A stretch of 64,000 nucleotides of DNA, from positions 372,001 through 436,000 of the forward strand of contig NZ_CP098400.1 of assembly GCF_023674465.1 (NCBI RefSeq), written 5' to 3'. The first letter of the stretch is position 1. Each line of letters begins with the position of its first letter. Positions 33,944 to 44,570 of this stretch are shown here, piece after piece. Both the position numbers and the translations under genes were made by a program. The notes under the pieces were generated by a model. It was not told where the DNA came from. It saw only the letters and a list, made by a program, of their open reading frames with translations, and did no database searches. This DNA comes from Xiashengella succiniciproducens (GTDB lineage: Bacteria > Bacteroidota > Bacteroidia > Bacteroidales > Marinilabiliaceae).

Positions 33944-36136
33944 ATGCTTAATTCTGTTTTTGTACTCGTGCCTATTACCTCGGTATTAGCACTTTCATTT
34001 GCTTATTATTTCTATAAGCAAATGACCAAAAGTTCCGAAGGAACTGAAACGATGCAGAGGATTGCGCAACACGTTCGCAAAGGAGCATCGGCTTACTTAA
34101 AACAACAGTACAAGGTGGTGCTTATCGTCTTCTTGTGTATCACCGCCATTTTCTCTTACATGGCCTATGGTCTGGGAGTACAAAACAACTGGGTACCCTT
34201 TGCATTCCTTACCGGTGGTTGTTTCTCAGCTCTTGCTGGTTTTTTTGGAATGAAGGCAGCTACAACTGCTTCTGCCCGAGTGGCCAATGCCTGCCGTGAC
34301 TCTCTCAACAGCGGTCTGAGATTGGCATTCCGAAGTGGTGCTGTAATGGGTCTGGTTGTTGTAGGTCTTGTTCTTGCCGATATCTCAATCTGGTTTACAG
34401 TTCTCAACCACTTTATCGAAGACATGGAAGGTGGCTACAAGCTGATGACTATTTGTGCAATTATGGTAACCTTTGGGATGGGTGCCTCTACTCAGGCTTT
34501 GTTTGCCCGTGTTGGTGGAGGTATCTATACTAAGGCAGCTGATGTAGGTGCTGACCTTGTAGGTAAGGTAGAAGCCAATATCCCTGAGGATGACCCGCGT
34601 AACCCTGCTACTATTGCCGATAATGTTGGTGATAATGTAGGTGATGTAGCCGGTATGGGTGCCGACCTTTTCGAATCTTTTGCAGCTTCCATACTCGCAT
34701 CTGCACTACTGGGTGCAGCTGCCTATTTTGATATGGGCGACGTTCAGCTCGGTGCTGTTCTTGCACCTATGATTATTGCAGCAATTGGAACTCTGCTTTC
34801 TATAGTTGGTATCTTCCTGGTTCGTACCCGTGAAGGTGCATCTCAAAAAGAATTGCTTCGTTCACTTAATATAGGTGTGTATTTCAGTGCTGCGTTGATT
34901 GTAGTTCTTTCATACTTTGCTCTTAAGTTCCTGAATTTGCCCAACTTCGTGGGTATATGGGGTTCAATTATTGCTGGTCTTGCAGCTGGCATTGGTATCG
35001 GTCAGTCTACAGAATACTACACTTCTGCGTCATATAAGCCTACTATCAGTATCGCTAAGTCAAGTGAAACCGGTCCTGCAACTGTTATTATCGCTGGTGT
35101 TGGTACAGGTCTTCTGTCAACTGCAATACCATTGTTGATCGTTACAGTTGCTATTATTCTTTCATACTGCTTTGCAACAGGATTCCAGTTTGGTGCTGAT
35201 ACTATCAATATGGGGCTTTATGGTATAGGTATTGCTGCTGTTGGTATGCTTTCAACCCTTGGTATTACTCTGGCAACTGATGCCTATGGTCCTATTGCTG
35301 ACAATGCAGGTGGTAACGCTGAAATGTCAAACCTTGGTCCGGAAGTTCGCAAACGTACCGATGCCCTTGATTCACTTGGAAATACCACTGCCGCTACCGG
35401 TAAGGGATTTGCCATTGGTAGTGCTGCTTTGACAGCCCTTGCCCTTCTGACCTCGTACTTTGAAGAAGTCAGGATGATGTTTGTCAAGGTGCTTGATGCA
35501 CCTGATACTCTTATCAACAATGTTCCGGCCGGAGAGGCTACCTTCTATGACTTCGTACAACACTATGAAATCCACCTGATGAACCCGCTGGTAATCTGCG
35601 GTATGTTTATTGGTGTTATGGCTGTGTTTATGTTCTCCGGAATGACAATGAATGCAGTAGGCCGTGCTGCTCAAAAGATGGTGGATGAGGTTCGCCGTCA
35701 GTTCAGAACCATTGCGGGTATTATGGAAGGTACTGCAGAGCCTGACTATGCACGTTGTGTAGAGATCTCAACAAAGGGTGCTCAAAGGGAAATGATGAAG
35801 CCTGCTTTGATGGCTCTGGCAATTCCTGTTGTCGTTGGTCTGGTACTTGGTGTTCCCGGTATCTCTGGTTTGTTGATCGGTACTATTACTTCTGGTTTTG
35901 CCCTAGCAATTTTTATGGCAAACTCAGGCGGAGCCTGGGATAACGCCAAGAAGTATATTGAAGAGGGCAACTTCGGTGGCAAGGGTTCTGAAGCACACAA
36001 GGCAACAGTTATCGGTGACACCGTAGGTGACCCATTCAAGGATACTTCCGGTCCTTCTCTCAATATCCTGATTAAGCTGATGGTTATGGCCTCTGTTGTT
36101 ACTGTTGGTCTGGCCGTAACATACCATATTCTGTAA
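33944..36136 (+). CDS. hppA: K+-dependent membrane pyrophosphatase, Na+ and/or H+ pump
   Basis: An integral membrane enzyme that couples PPi hydrolysis to ion export. It has 730 aa and about 16 hydrophobic segments. The substrate signature [19 protein letters not shown] is intact (near residues 219-237). The Ala in [11 protein letters not shown] replaces the Lys of K+-independent enzymes, which marks the K+-dependent class. The Glu in [10 protein letters not shown] is in the position typical of Na+-transporting enzymes, so Na+ pumping is likely, though dual Na+/H+ transport cannot be excluded. It is a single-gene unit with its own terminator. Confidence 0.95.
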   Translation: MLNSVFVLVPITSVLALSFAYYFYKQMTKSSEGTETMQRIAQHVRKGASAYLKQQYKVVLIVFLCITAIFSYMAYGLGVQNNWVPFAFLTGGCFSALAGFFGMKAATTASARVANACRDSLNSGLRLAFRSGAVMGLVVVGLVLADISIWFTVLNHFIEDMEGGYKLMTICAIMVTFGMGASTQALFARVGGGIYTKAADVGADLVGKVEANIPEDDPRNPATIADNVGDNVGDVAGMGADLFESFAASILASALLGAAAYFDMGDVQLGAVLAPMIIAAIGTLLSIVGIFLVRTREGASQKELLRSLNIGVYFSAALIVVLSYFALKFLNLPNFVGIWGSIIAGLAAGIGIGQSTEYYTSASYKPTISIAKSSETGPATVIIAGVGTGLLSTAIPLLIVTVAIILSYCFATGFQFGADTINMGLYGIGIAAVGMLSTLGITLATDAYGPIADNAGGNAEMSNLGPEVRKRTDALDSLGNTTAATGKGFAIGSAALTALALLTSYFEEVRMMFVKVLDAPDTLINNVPAGEATFYDFVQHYEIHLMNPLVICGMFIGVMAVFMFSGMTMNAVGRAAQKMVDEVRRQFRTIAGIMEGTAEPDYARCVEISTKGAQREMMKPALMALAIPVVVGLVLGVPGISGLLIGTITSGFALAIFMANSGGAWDNAKKYIEEGNFGGKGSEAHKATVIGDTVGDPFKDTSGPSLNILIKLMVMASVVTVGLAVTYHIL

Positions 36137-36195
36137 TCTCGTTTTGATCCGGAATGCGCTGAATATACTGGATCTATAACAGTAGAATCTATTCT

Positions 36196-36242
36196 GGCCC
36201 TGGAAATGGCTCCTTTGGGAGCCCTGATTCAGGGCCACTGTT
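36196..36242 (+). terminator. Terminator after hppA
   Basis: A nested hairpin: outer stem GGCCCTG / CAGGGCC (36196-36236) and inner stem GGCTCC / GGAGCC (36208-36223), followed by ACTGTTTTAT. It lies between the convergent hppA and cls genes; the remaining bases up to 36362 show no gene that I can support. Confidence 0.78.
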
Positions 36243-36362
36243 TTATCATGTCATCAATGTAGCCTGGGTGAGTGGAGTTGAAGTAACTGAAAGCAGGAGG
36301 GAACTGACCAGTATTTGTAATTGGGCAGGTTGTAGATGCGGGAACCTAGAGGACAGGTTGCC

Positions 36363-37823
36363 TTACAGCAGGGGACTGATCAGGCGGGCAAAACTCTCTT
36401 TGATCTTCTCTATTCTTGGACGCAGTGGCCAGGTCTCAAGTGTTACCTCACGGCTTTCCTTCAGGTCGGACATGTAGTCTTCTTTTAAGTTAAGGGCTGT
36501 CTCTTCATCGTAGATAAAGGCCGTAATCTCGTAATTCTGCTCAAAGCTTCTGAAGTCCATATTGGCAGTACCTATACTGCTGACCATATCGTCGATGATA
36601 ATTACCTTAGAGTGCAGGAAACCCTTCTGATAGAAGAAGAACCTAACCTTTGCGTCAAGCATCTCACGGATGTACGAGTGGGTTGAGAGATGTGTCAGAA
36701 AGGCATCACTTTTCTCTGGGATTACCACCCTTACATCAACACCGCCCATGGCTGCAGCCTTAAGAGCCATAAGTACACTCTCATTGGGCATAAAGTAAGG
36801 GGTGGCAATATACACGTACTTTCGGGCTGAGGCGATTGCATGGAAGATTCCCATCTTGATGCCAGGCCAGTCGGAATCCGGTCCACTTGCAACAACCTGT
36901 ATCATCTTGTCTCCTGTAATCTTCTTGCTTGGGAAGTACTTTGGATCATCCAGTTCGGTCTGACTTACAAAGTACCAGTCGATAGAGAATACAGTCTGAA
37001 GTGTATTAACAGCATCGCCCTCTATCTTAAGATGGGTATCTCGCCAAAAGCCAAAAACTCCTCCGTCCATGTAGCGGTCGGCAATATTCATTCCACCAAG
37101 ATATCCAACACGACCGTCAACTATAAGGATCTTGCGGTGATTACGATAGTTGACCTTGCTTGTCAGATTCGGGAAACGTACTTCCAGAAATGAGAATATC
37201 TGGATTCCTGCATTGCGCATCTCTTCATAAAAGGGTTTCTTCAACTCCCAGCTACCCACGTCATCAAGAATCATCCTTACCTCGACACCTTCCTTGACCT
37301 TTCGCTTGAGTATCTCCTTTACTTTTCCGCCCAACTTGTCATCTGCAAAGATGTAATATTCAAGGTGGATAAAGTGCTCTGCATTTTCTATGGCTTCAAT
37401 AATCGAAGCGAAGGTGGCAGGTCCGTTTTGCAGTACATCAATTTTGTTTCCTATGGTTACGACAGCATAGCTATTGTGAAGCAGGAGATGAATAAGATTG
37501 CGTTTTTCCTCCAGAGCAGGGTTGGTAAACATCTCACCGTCGGCAAGATGGTTGATCTGGGCGTGGGCCATCTTTGACAGTACGTCCACATTCCTAAGAC
37601 CCTTACGGGCTATTATTTTTTCCTTTCTGAAATTCTGTCCAAAAAAAACGAAGAATATAAAGCCAATGACAGGGAGGAAGATAAGTACCAGGACCCAGGA
37701 TATGGTCTTAAGCGGATTGCGGTTTTCAAGCACGGTAAAGACAGCAACAAACAGAATGCTGATAATGTAGATTACCACTATAATAGGGTTGATAAACTCT
37801 ATGATGTCGCGAAAAACCTCCAT
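36363..37823 (-). CDS. cls: Cardiolipin synthase
   Basis: A membrane phospholipase-D-type enzyme that makes cardiolipin from phosphatidylglycerol. It has 486 aa, with two N-terminal hydrophobic segments (about 13-33 and 43-63) and two HKD motifs: HRKILIVDGRVGYLGGMN (near 233) and HSKVIIIDDMVSSIGTANMD (near 408). The length and layout match bacterial ClsA-type enzymes. It lies 30 bases after ribD on the same strand, so it may be expressed with it. Confidence 0.95.
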   Translation of the reverse strand: MEVFRDIIEFINPIIVVIYIISILFVAVFTVLENRNPLKTISWVLVLIFLPVIGFIFFVFFGQNFRKEKIIARKGLRNVDVLSKMAHAQINHLADGEMFTNPALEEKRNLIHLLLHNSYAVVTIGNKIDVLQNGPATFASIIEAIENAEHFIHLEYYIFADDKLGGKVKEILKRKVKEGVEVRMILDDVGSWELKKPFYEEMRNAGIQIFSFLEVRFPNLTSKVNYRNHRKILIVDGRVGYLGGMNIADRYMDGGVFGFWRDTHLKIEGDAVNTLQTVFSIDWYFVSQTELDDPKYFPSKKITGDKMIQVVASGPDSDWPGIKMGIFHAIASARKYVYIATPYFMPNESVLMALKAAAMGGVDVRVVIPEKSDAFLTHLSTHSYIREMLDAKVRFFFYQKGFLHSKVIIIDDMVSSIGTANMDFRSFEQNYEITAFIYDEETALNLKEDYMSDLKESREVTLETWPLRPRIEKIKESFARLISPLL

Positions 37824-37853
37824 AATTCAACAATGCGGATGTACTCCAAGATA

Positions 37854-38909
37854 CTATATATTTCTGTACATATATAAAATGCTGTTATCAAAATGTGTAA
37901 AGTCAATCAGTTGACCCTTGGTAGCCGGGGCCTTTATTCCATCTCCAAAATCCATCTGCCCAACAAATACGCGTGCTTCATCCCACAGGTTGCGCTCAAT
38001 AAACCTGCTAAGGAGCTGTGAACCCCCTTCAACTATCAGTGACTGAATATTCCGCTTATATAGTTCGCCTAATACTGCATCGATAGGATCTTCACCATCA
38101 TTTATCAGTACCTTTTCGACATTCTTGCCGTCATCAACGATCTCAGATGTAAAAAGCAGAGTAGGCTCCTTCCCGCTAAACAATTCCAGCCCACCGGGCA
38201 GTTTGTTATTTCGGTCGATAACAACCCTGAGGGGATTCGGTCCTGTCCAGTCTCTCACCTGCAGTCCGGGATTGTCAGCCAGTGCTGTGTTGGAACCTAC
38301 CATTATAGCCTGTTCCCTGCTTCTCCACTGGTGTACGGCTCTACGTGCATATTCAGAAGTAATCCATGTGGGCCTGCCTCCAACTGTGGCCTGTCGGTTG
38401 ATGTCCAGAAAGCCATCCCGGGTCTCGGCCCACTTTAGTATTATATATGGCCTGTGCTTCTCATGCCAGGTGAAAAAGCGCCTGTTAAGTTCCCTGCATT
38501 CCTCCTCAAGCACACCCACTTTCACATCCACTCCGGCTGCTCTAAGCTGCTCTATACCCCGACCAGATACTTTGGCGTTGCTATCCAGGCAACCTACTAC
38601 TACATGAGGGATTCCGGCCTGGATAATTCGCTGTGCACATGGTGGGGTCTTCCCAAAATGGGAACAAGGTTCTAGACTTACATAAATAGTGGAGTCCTTA
38701 AGCAGTTCAGGATGTTTTACAGATGCAATTGCATGTACCTCAGCATGGGGACCTCCTGCCTTAAGGTGATATCCCTCTCCAATAATCTTTCCATCATGCA
38801 CGATTACCGAACCCACCATGGGGTTCGGATATGTATTTCCCTCAGCTCGCAGGGCTAAATCAATGCAGCGACACATGTATTTTATGTCTTCCTCGCCGTA
38901 TTTTCCCAT
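37854..38909 (-). CDS. ribD: Bifunctional riboflavin biosynthesis protein RibD
   Basis: Catalyses deamination and then reduction of the pyrimidine intermediate of riboflavin synthesis. It has 351 aa. The N-terminal deaminase has zinc ligands in HAEVHAI (near 51) and PCSHFGKTPPCA (near 78-89). The C-terminal reductase starts near RPYIILKWAETRDG (about 145). No FMN riboswitch-like structure is visible in the short gap upstream. It is divergent from prmC, 82 bases from the preferred ATG of that gene. Confidence 0.96.
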   Translation of the reverse strand: MGKYGEEDIKYMCRCIDLALRAEGNTYPNPMVGSVIVHDGKIIGEGYHLKAGGPHAEVHAIASVKHPELLKDSTIYVSLEPCSHFGKTPPCAQRIIQAGIPHVVVGCLDSNAKVSGRGIEQLRAAGVDVKVGVLEEECRELNRRFFTWHEKHRPYIILKWAETRDGFLDINRQATVGGRPTWITSEYARRAVHQWRSREQAIMVGSNTALADNPGLQVRDWTGPNPLRVVIDRNNKLPGGLELFSGKEPTLLFTSEIVDDGKNVEKVLINDGEDPIDAVLGELYKRNIQSLIVEGGSQLLSRFIERNLWDEARVFVGQMDFGDGIKAPATKGQLIDFTHFDNSILYMYRNI

Positions 38910-38991
38910 TTTATCCTGTTTGAGTTGCTAATATAATGCTTATTTTTATGGTAAAGCAGCCACTTTTGTGGCAACTCAAAATTGTGCACTC

Positions 38992-39843
38992 ATGAATACC
39001 GTAACTGCCCTGTCCCGCTATATCAAAGAACAATTGGCCGATACCCATCAGCAGGGCGAGGTCGATCAGTTTATTCTGCGCATCTTCGACCATCTCCGTT
39101 CATTCACGCGTCTGGATCTTATCATGAAGCGAAATGAAAGGCTCAGCGAGGAGGAGGTCAACTACATCAGGGAGGCAGTGCTGAGGCTGAAAAACCATGA
39201 GCCTGTGCAGTATGTTCTGGGTCACACCGAGTTTATGGGTATTGAGTTGGTGGTCAACGAAAAGGTGCTGATTCCGAGACCTGAGACTGAGGAGCTGGTT
39301 GCCTGGATCCTTGACGATCATCTAAATGATAACTTCTCCCTGCTTGATATAGGTACAGGTAGTGGGTGCATTCCAATAACAATCAAAAAACGTCGTCCCG
39401 GTGCCCAGATTGAAGCCTGGGACATTTGCCCCGATGCGCTTGATGTTGCGTGCTGCAATGCTAGACGCAATGAAGCTGATATTCGCTTCGAGGTGCGCGA
39501 TATATTCAACTTCCGTAAATATAATATAAGCACTAAGGATATTATTGTAAGCAACCCGCCCTACGTAACTGTAAAGGAGATACCTCTTATGCAGCCCAAT
39601 GTGCTGAAGTATGAACCCGAAGTGGCTCTATTTGTAGAGGATGACAAGCCCCTTAAATACTACGAGGCAATAGGGGAAATGGCTATAGATTTTCTGAAAC
39701 CCGGAGGCTGCCTGTACTTTGAAATAAATGAGGCATATAGCAGGGAAGTTTGTGCCCTGCTTGAAAACTATGGCTTTGTTCAGGTTGAAAGGCGCAAAGA
39801 TATCAACGGTCGCTGGCGCATGGTCAGGGCCTACAGGCCCTGA
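38992..39843 (+). CDS. prmC: Release factor glutamine methyltransferase
   Basis: Methylates the GGQ glutamine of peptide release factors. From ATG 38992 it has 283 aa, with an N-terminal helical domain, SAM-binding LLDIGTGSGCIPI (near 115-127) and the catalytic NPPYV motif (near 184-188). The frame extends to GTG 38968, but a -7-like box CACTTTTG ends at that codon, so the ATG is preferred. It stands alone, divergent from ribD. Confidence 0.95.
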   Translation: MNTVTALSRYIKEQLADTHQQGEVDQFILRIFDHLRSFTRLDLIMKRNERLSEEEVNYIREAVLRLKNHEPVQYVLGHTEFMGIELVVNEKVLIPRPETEELVAWILDDHLNDNFSLLDIGTGSGCIPITIKKRRPGAQIEAWDICPDALDVACCNARRNEADIRFEVRDIFNFRKYNISTKDIIVSNPPYVTVKEIPLMQPNVLKYEPEVALFVEDDKPLKYYEAIGEMAIDFLKPGGCLYFEINEAYSREVCALLENYGFVQVERRKDINGRWRMVRAYRP

Positions 39844-39975
39844 CAGAGGGCAATGAGGTTTTTCTCCAAGAGGTAAAGCCCTGGTATGAGGATTCTCGAC
39901 ATCAGATTACGGCATATAGACCGTATTTGCACTATTTCGTGCAATCCTTTTTATTCTCTTTTATTTGAATAGAGT

Positions 39976-40569
39976 TCAATCCCCTTTGTAGTTTTCAAGA
40001 AAGAGCCTGCACATCTCCCTTATATCTTCAAAGAAGCCGGTAAATTGTTCCTGCAGCTGTCTGTCGTTTTTAACTATCTGCTCCACTGCCCAGGCACTGT
40101 GGTCGGGAAGTACCGTATGATTGGCCATAATCTTCAGAGTCTTTTCTATCCCGCTTAGATGCTGGTAATTCTCCATTCTGCGACTACGGATAAGGAAGGG
40201 GAGAAACTGCCTGACCTGTGGTGGCAGGATGAAGTAGTTGGTGATAAAGAGCTTGTGAACTTCATTGACAAAGTCATGGAGGGACTGATCGCTGTACTTA
40301 TCCCAATTCTTTGCCAGGTAATGGTCGTAAACCACGTCGATAATTACTCTTGAAAAACGAGTGTAGCGGGCCCTGAATAATTCGGCACTTGCATGGGACA
40401 GGGGATGCTCGTCCATAAAGGAGTCAATCTGACGATGCAGCAGTATGCCCTTTCTAATCTCAGGCGGATACAGGGAGAAGCGATTGCCTTTTACGTAATC
40501 ACCTATAAAATTACCCAGTCTTACCCCGTCAGAGGGTCCTGAAAGATATAAGTGAGCGAGGTAGTTCAT
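39976..40569 (-). CDS. Acyl carrier protein phosphodiesterase-like protein
   Basis: A 197-aa protein of the AcpH (DUF479) family, which removes the 4'-phosphopantetheine arm from acyl carrier protein. The start MNYLAHLYLSGPSDGVRLGNFIGDYVKG and the RKGILLHRQIDSFMDEHP and VIIDVVYDHYLAKNW segments (His and Asp metal-ligand candidates) fit the family. The in vivo role in Bacteroidota is not established. It is a single gene. The 132 bases between it and prmC hold nothing that I can support. Confidence 0.88.
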   Translation of the reverse strand: MNYLAHLYLSGPSDGVRLGNFIGDYVKGNRFSLYPPEIRKGILLHRQIDSFMDEHPLSHASAELFRARYTRFSRVIIDVVYDHYLAKNWDKYSDQSLHDFVNEVHKLFITNYFILPPQVRQFLPFLIRSRRMENYQHLSGIEKTLKIMANHTVLPDHSAWAVEQIVKNDRQLQEQFTGFFEDIREMCRLFLENYKGD

Positions 40570-40737
40570 GGTCGGGCTTGCTTATTGCAATATACAAATT
40601 TCAATCTCTACAACAGGACCCATTACGAAAGCTTTTTAATTGTCCAGGTGAGGACTTTTCGCAAAAATTGTTGAATCATAGATCAATAGTCTATGTATTA
40701 ACCTATTATCAAGGAGTCTATGGTCTGTTAATTAATA

Positions 40738-40772
40738 AATCCGCCAGTGGAACTACCCCTACCTGGCGGATT
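40738..40772 (-). terminator. Terminator of the porQ-cmk-ispH-pfkA operon
   Basis: A 10-bp stem AATCCGCCAG / CTGGCGGATT with a 15-nt loop, about 60 bases past the pfkA stop, followed on the minus strand by a T-rich stretch. It lies in the 262-base gap to the acpH-like gene; nothing else is visible there. Confidence 0.78.
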
Positions 40773-40831
40773 CAATAATCGTCAAAGCCTTAAATAACTA
40801 GCCTGGTCTTCTGTATAATAATGGCTCCCTA

Positions 40832-41815
40832 CTAGATAGACAAAATATCAATCAGAGAGAAGAGCTCCTGTTTAATTGGCTTTTTGTTCTTTATTGCATC
40901 TTCGAATGGAACATATACGATTTCGTCGTTGACCAGTCCAACCATTACATTCCTCTTGTTTTCAAGCAGACCAGTAATTGCAGCTACTCCAAGCCGTGAG
41001 GCGGTAACCCTGTCATAAGCGGTGGGTGAACCACCTCTCTGGATGTGGCCCAGAATGGTTACCCTTACATCATAGTCGGGGTGATCTTCACGTACCTTTT
41101 CTGCAGTTCTCAGAGCTCCACCACCTACTTTGTCGCCTTCAGCAACTATAACGATACTTGATGATTTTTGCTTCTTGTAGCTGTTGGAGAGGAACTCGCT
41201 CAACTTCTGATAGTTTGTGTTAACCTCAGGTATCAGCACAGCCTCAGCTCCAGAAGCTATTGCACTCCTTAGCGCCAAAAAGCCTGCGTCACGACCCATC
41301 ACTTCTATAAAAAACAGACGGCTATGTGCACTTGCTGTATCCCTAATCTTATCTACGGCATCAATTACAGTATTCAGGGCTGTGTCATAACCTATTGTAT
41401 AGTCAGTTCCATATAGGTCATTGTCAATGGTTCCGGGGATCCCTATCACCGGTACATTGTGCTCAGAACTGAAAATAGAAGCTCCCGTAAAGGTTCCGTC
41501 CCCACCTATTACCACAAGAGCATCGATACCATGCTTTTTGAGATTCTGATAAGCCAATACACGTCCTTCAGGAGTAAGGAACTCCTTGCTGCGGGCACTT
41601 TTCAGGATGGTACCACCTCTCTGAATGATGTTACTCACCGACTTGGAATCCATCGGTTCAATATCATCTTCTATCAAGCCCTGGTAGCCCCTGATGATTC
41701 CCATTACTTCCAACTTGTGATACAGGGCACCACGTACTGCAGCCCTGATTGCGGCATTCATGCCGGGCGCATCTCCTCCTGAAGTCAACAGGGCAATTTT
41801 CTTAATTGGACTCAT
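40832..41815 (-). CDS. pfkA: ATP-dependent 6-phosphofructokinase
   Basis: Phosphorylates fructose 6-phosphate in glycolysis. It has 327 aa. The nucleotide-binding region has [13 protein letters not shown] near the N-terminus and GGDGTFTGA near 102-110; the Gly after GGD marks the ATP type rather than the PPi type. The catalytic loop [21 protein letters not shown] is intact (near 125-145). It is the last gene of a same-strand run of four, 18 bases after ispH. Confidence 0.96.
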   Translation of the reverse strand: MSPIKKIALLTSGGDAPGMNAAIRAAVRGALYHKLEVMGIIRGYQGLIEDDIEPMDSKSVSNIIQRGGTILKSARSKEFLTPEGRVLAYQNLKKHGIDALVVIGGDGTFTGASIFSSEHNVPVIGIPGTIDNDLYGTDYTIGYDTALNTVIDAVDKIRDTASAHSRLFFIEVMGRDAGFLALRSAIASGAEAVLIPEVNTNYQKLSEFLSNSYKKQKSSSIVIVAEGDKVGGGALRTAEKVREDHPDYDVRVTILGHIQRGGSPTAYDRVTASRLGVAAITGLLENKRNVMVGLVNDEIVYVPFEDAIKNKKPIKQELFSLIDILSI

Positions 41816-41833
41816 AGCTTAATCTATTTTATG

Positions 41834-42718
41834 TTATTGCTTTCCCAAAATTGTGTCAACGGCCTTTTCTACCTGCTCCATCAACCAGTATGGTGTTGAA
41901 GTGGCTCCACAAATGCCAATCGAATTAAGGGGGCTACCAAACCATTGAGGGTCTATATCGCCCGCTCCTGCTACAAAATGAGTGCGACTGTTCTCTGTCT
42001 TGCAGGCCTCGAACAAGACCTTTGCATTACTGCTTCTGGTGCCTCCTACAAAAATCACTACATCATGCCTTGTGGCAAACTCCTTGAGCCTGGGTACCCG
42101 GTTGGCTACCTGACCACAAATTGTGTTGTGTGCCATCAGATTATCAGGATTGCTCAACCTGCCCCTTATCAACTCCTGTATCTCTGCATAGCCTTTTTGA
42201 CTCATAGTGGTCTGAGCAAACATGAAGACCTTCTTATCAGGATCCAGCTGTTCCAAATCCTCAGGATGCTGCACCACCAAGGCCTCATTATCAGTATAAC
42301 CCCATAGTCCGGTCACCTCCGGGTGACCTTTCTTACCATATATCACTACCTGTCCGTCTTCGGCCTTTGCCTGAAGCCAGGCTTTATGCACCCGTTGCTG
42401 AAGCTTTAATACAACAGGACAGGTGGCATCTATCAAAGTACGACCTTCTTCCTTAACCTTTTTATAAGATGCCGGGGGCTCCCCATGAGCCCTGAACAGC
42501 AGGGGTGCCTCATCTGAGGAATGCACTCTGTCAAGGGCAGAAGTGCTGAGGCCCTTCAACCTGAGCCTTTCAACTTCCTCCTCATTGTGCACTATTTCTC
42601 CTATGCTGGTTAGTCCGGTGCCTTTCTCAAGCTGTTCCTCTGCCATCCTAACGGCCCGGGAAACTCCAAAACAAAAGCCAGAACCGGAGTCAATCTCTAT
42701 ATTCGGTTTACCCTTCAT
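41834..42718 (-). CDS. ispH: 4-hydroxy-3-methylbut-2-enyl diphosphate reductase
   Basis: The last enzyme of the non-mevalonate isoprenoid pathway, an iron-sulfur protein. It has 294 aa. The three cluster cysteines are visible in GSGFCFGVSRAV (near 16), IDATCPVVLKL (near 99) and IGICGATSTP (near 268), with conserved HGEPP, KGHPEVTG and TTMSQKGY segments. It starts 1 nt after the cmk stop, so it is translationally linked to it. Confidence 0.97.
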   Translation of the reverse strand: MKGKPNIEIDSGSGFCFGVSRAVRMAEEQLEKGTGLTSIGEIVHNEEEVERLRLKGLSTSALDRVHSSDEAPLLFRAHGEPPASYKKVKEEGRTLIDATCPVVLKLQQRVHKAWLQAKAEDGQVVIYGKKGHPEVTGLWGYTDNEALVVQHPEDLEQLDPDKKVFMFAQTTMSQKGYAEIQELIRGRLSNPDNLMAHNTICGQVANRVPRLKEFATRHDVVIFVGGTRSSNAKVLFEACKTENSRTHFVAGAGDIDPQWFGSPLNSIGICGATSTPYWLMEQVEKAVDTILGKQ

Positions 42719-42719
42719 T

Positions 42720-43418
42720 CTATATCAGGTTCCTCTCCCTCAGCCTGTCCATAATCCAATCCATCTGTCCCTGCGGGTCCAGATTGCTGTTGTCAAGTAC
42801 CACGGCATCATCAGCTTTTACAAGCGGACTCTCCTTACGGGTACTGTCAGCATGATCACGTGCCTTTACATTCTCAAGTATCTCTTCAAGGCTTACCTTA
42901 TCACCTTTGGCTATCATCTCCTTATAACGTCTTTCAGCCCTTATCTCAGGTGATGCAGTCATAAATATCTTCAGATCGGCATTTGGAAATACCACAGTGC
43001 CTATATCTCGACCATCAAGGATTACTCCTCCGCTGCGTCCCATCTCCTGTTGCAGACTTACAAGTCGTTTTCTTACAAAGGCCAGACTGCTTACAGCGCT
43101 AACATGGCTGCTTACAACAATCTGACGTATTTCCTTCTCTACATTTTCTCCGTTGAGATAGGTGTCTAGGCCTCCGGCTTCATTCTTGCGAAACTCAACC
43201 TTTATGTCGTCCATGCAGGCTGCCAGTCCTTCCTCGTCAACCTTGCCTTCTGTTACAAGACCCTTCCTCAATGCAAATAGGGTCACAGCCCTGTACATTG
43301 CTCCTGTGTCTATGTATATCAGGGAAAGCTCCTTCGCGATGGCTTTTGCCACAGTGCTTTTCCCACACGACGAGTGCCCGTCAACTGCAATGGTTATTTT
43401 GCTTTTGTCTTTCATCAT
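42720..43418 (-). CDS. cmk: Cytidylate kinase
   Basis: Phosphorylates CMP and dCMP. It has 232 aa. The P-loop GHSSCGKSTVAKAIAKEL is at the N-terminus, with TGAMYRAVTLFALR for substrate contact and GRDIGTVVFPNADLKIFMTAS in the middle. The start is a tandem Met. In Bacteroidota cmk is often beside porQ and ispH, as here. Confidence 0.96.
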   Translation of the reverse strand: MMKDKSKITIAVDGHSSCGKSTVAKAIAKELSLIYIDTGAMYRAVTLFALRKGLVTEGKVDEEGLAACMDDIKVEFRKNEAGGLDTYLNGENVEKEIRQIVVSSHVSAVSSLAFVRKRLVSLQQEMGRSGGVILDGRDIGTVVFPNADLKIFMTASPEIRAERRYKEMIAKGDKVSLEEILENVKARDHADSTRKESPLVKADDAVVLDNSNLDPQGQMDWIMDRLRERNLI

Positions 43419-43475
43419 ATCTTCCTTACCTCTTGTTTTACTACCCTATCTCTTACTGTCCAGATCCATCCTCAT

Positions 43476-44501
43476 CTAAAATGACGATAAGTTGGTACTT
43501 ATCGTAAAATGGTTGGATGTGCCGGCAAGGTGATAACGACCTGAAGCATACGAGAAGTGGAATTTATATACCCTGAATCCAAAGCCCCAGGTATAGCCTA
43601 CTGTAGATGCTTTACTCTGGGTTTTCATATCTATGCGTCGACGGGGATTGACACCTCCTGCAACATAGAAATTCTGTGAAGGCATAAATTCCAGGCCCAA
43701 TGTGAAATGCCTCAACACCTTCTCCAAATCACTTGCCTTATCGTAATCACGCCTTATATCGCTTCCTTCATCATCATTTAGTTCGTAATCAAGGCTGCCT
43801 GACAACAGGTCCTGTGCTGTAAGCGAGATCCTGAATGGAGCATGAGCCGGTTTAAACGATAACCCTGCCTGCAGATCGGCAGGCAGGCTCTCTACTTCAG
43901 CCTGCCCGTATGACGTGATCTGTCTTCCAAAATTCCTTAGTACCAGACCTGCAGTAAAGAGGCCGCTGCTGTCAGTATAAAACACTCCCATATCACCTGC
44001 TATACCCCATGAATCATAGCTTTCAATTCTGCTAATCACAGGCTTGACTGAGATGCCTGCTCTTATTCGTCCGTACAGCATCCTGCTATACGAAGCCTGA
44101 ATCATTGTTTCCCCTGCCGTAAAAGTTCCGGTGATGACCCCGCTCTCATCTGCCGCTGTCATTTCTCCATAACCAATATGGCTGAAGCCAAGGGCAAAGG
44201 TGCCTACTTTGCTAAAATGCAAAGCACCTCCACCATAGCCATAGCTAATGTCGGCAAGATAGGGGACATAGCTTAGAGATACCTGTTTTGAAAAAGCAGA
44301 GTCAAGCAGGCCCGGATTATGCAACAGCATTGAAAGGTCGGAGGCCGGCAATCCTACCTGATTGCCGCCAAGGGAGGCCACTTTGGAGGACTGGGTCAGA
44401 TGCAGCAACATATACAACGCATCGCCTCCTCGCTGGGCTTTCATTGTATGGGGTAGTACCACCACCGCCAGCATTATTATATATAGTCTGACCTGCTTCA
44501 A
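43476..44501 (-). CDS. porQ: Type IX secretion system protein PorQ
   Basis: An outer-membrane beta-barrel protein of the T9SS. It has 341 aa, with a signal peptide (LYIIMLAVVVLPHTMKAQ) and an SKVASLGGNQVGLPASDLSMLLHNPGLL segment typical of the PorQ/PorV/FadL-like fold. Many amphipathic strands follow. Position just ahead of cmk supports PorQ rather than another PorV-like protein. The two large surface proteins at 10-26 kb carry the sorting domain that this system exports. Confidence 0.88.
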   Translation of the reverse strand: MKQVRLYIIMLAVVVLPHTMKAQRGGDALYMLLHLTQSSKVASLGGNQVGLPASDLSMLLHNPGLLDSAFSKQVSLSYVPYLADISYGYGGGALHFSKVGTFALGFSHIGYGEMTAADESGVITGTFTAGETMIQASYSRMLYGRIRAGISVKPVISRIESYDSWGIAGDMGVFYTDSSGLFTAGLVLRNFGRQITSYGQAEVESLPADLQAGLSFKPAHAPFRISLTAQDLLSGSLDYELNDDEGSDIRRDYDKASDLEKVLRHFTLGLEFMPSQNFYVAGGVNPRRRIDMKTQSKASTVGYTWGFGFRVYKFHFSYASGRYHLAGTSNHFTISTNLSSF

Positions 44502-44570
44502 GCTTTAAGTGATTACCTGATCACAAAAATAGAATATCCTTTGCTTAAACAACTTAAGTTTTTATTCTAT

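Noticed and set aside
38910-38991. FMN riboswitch upstream of ribD
   Set aside because: The gap is too short for the element and shows no conserved FMN-aptamer blocks.
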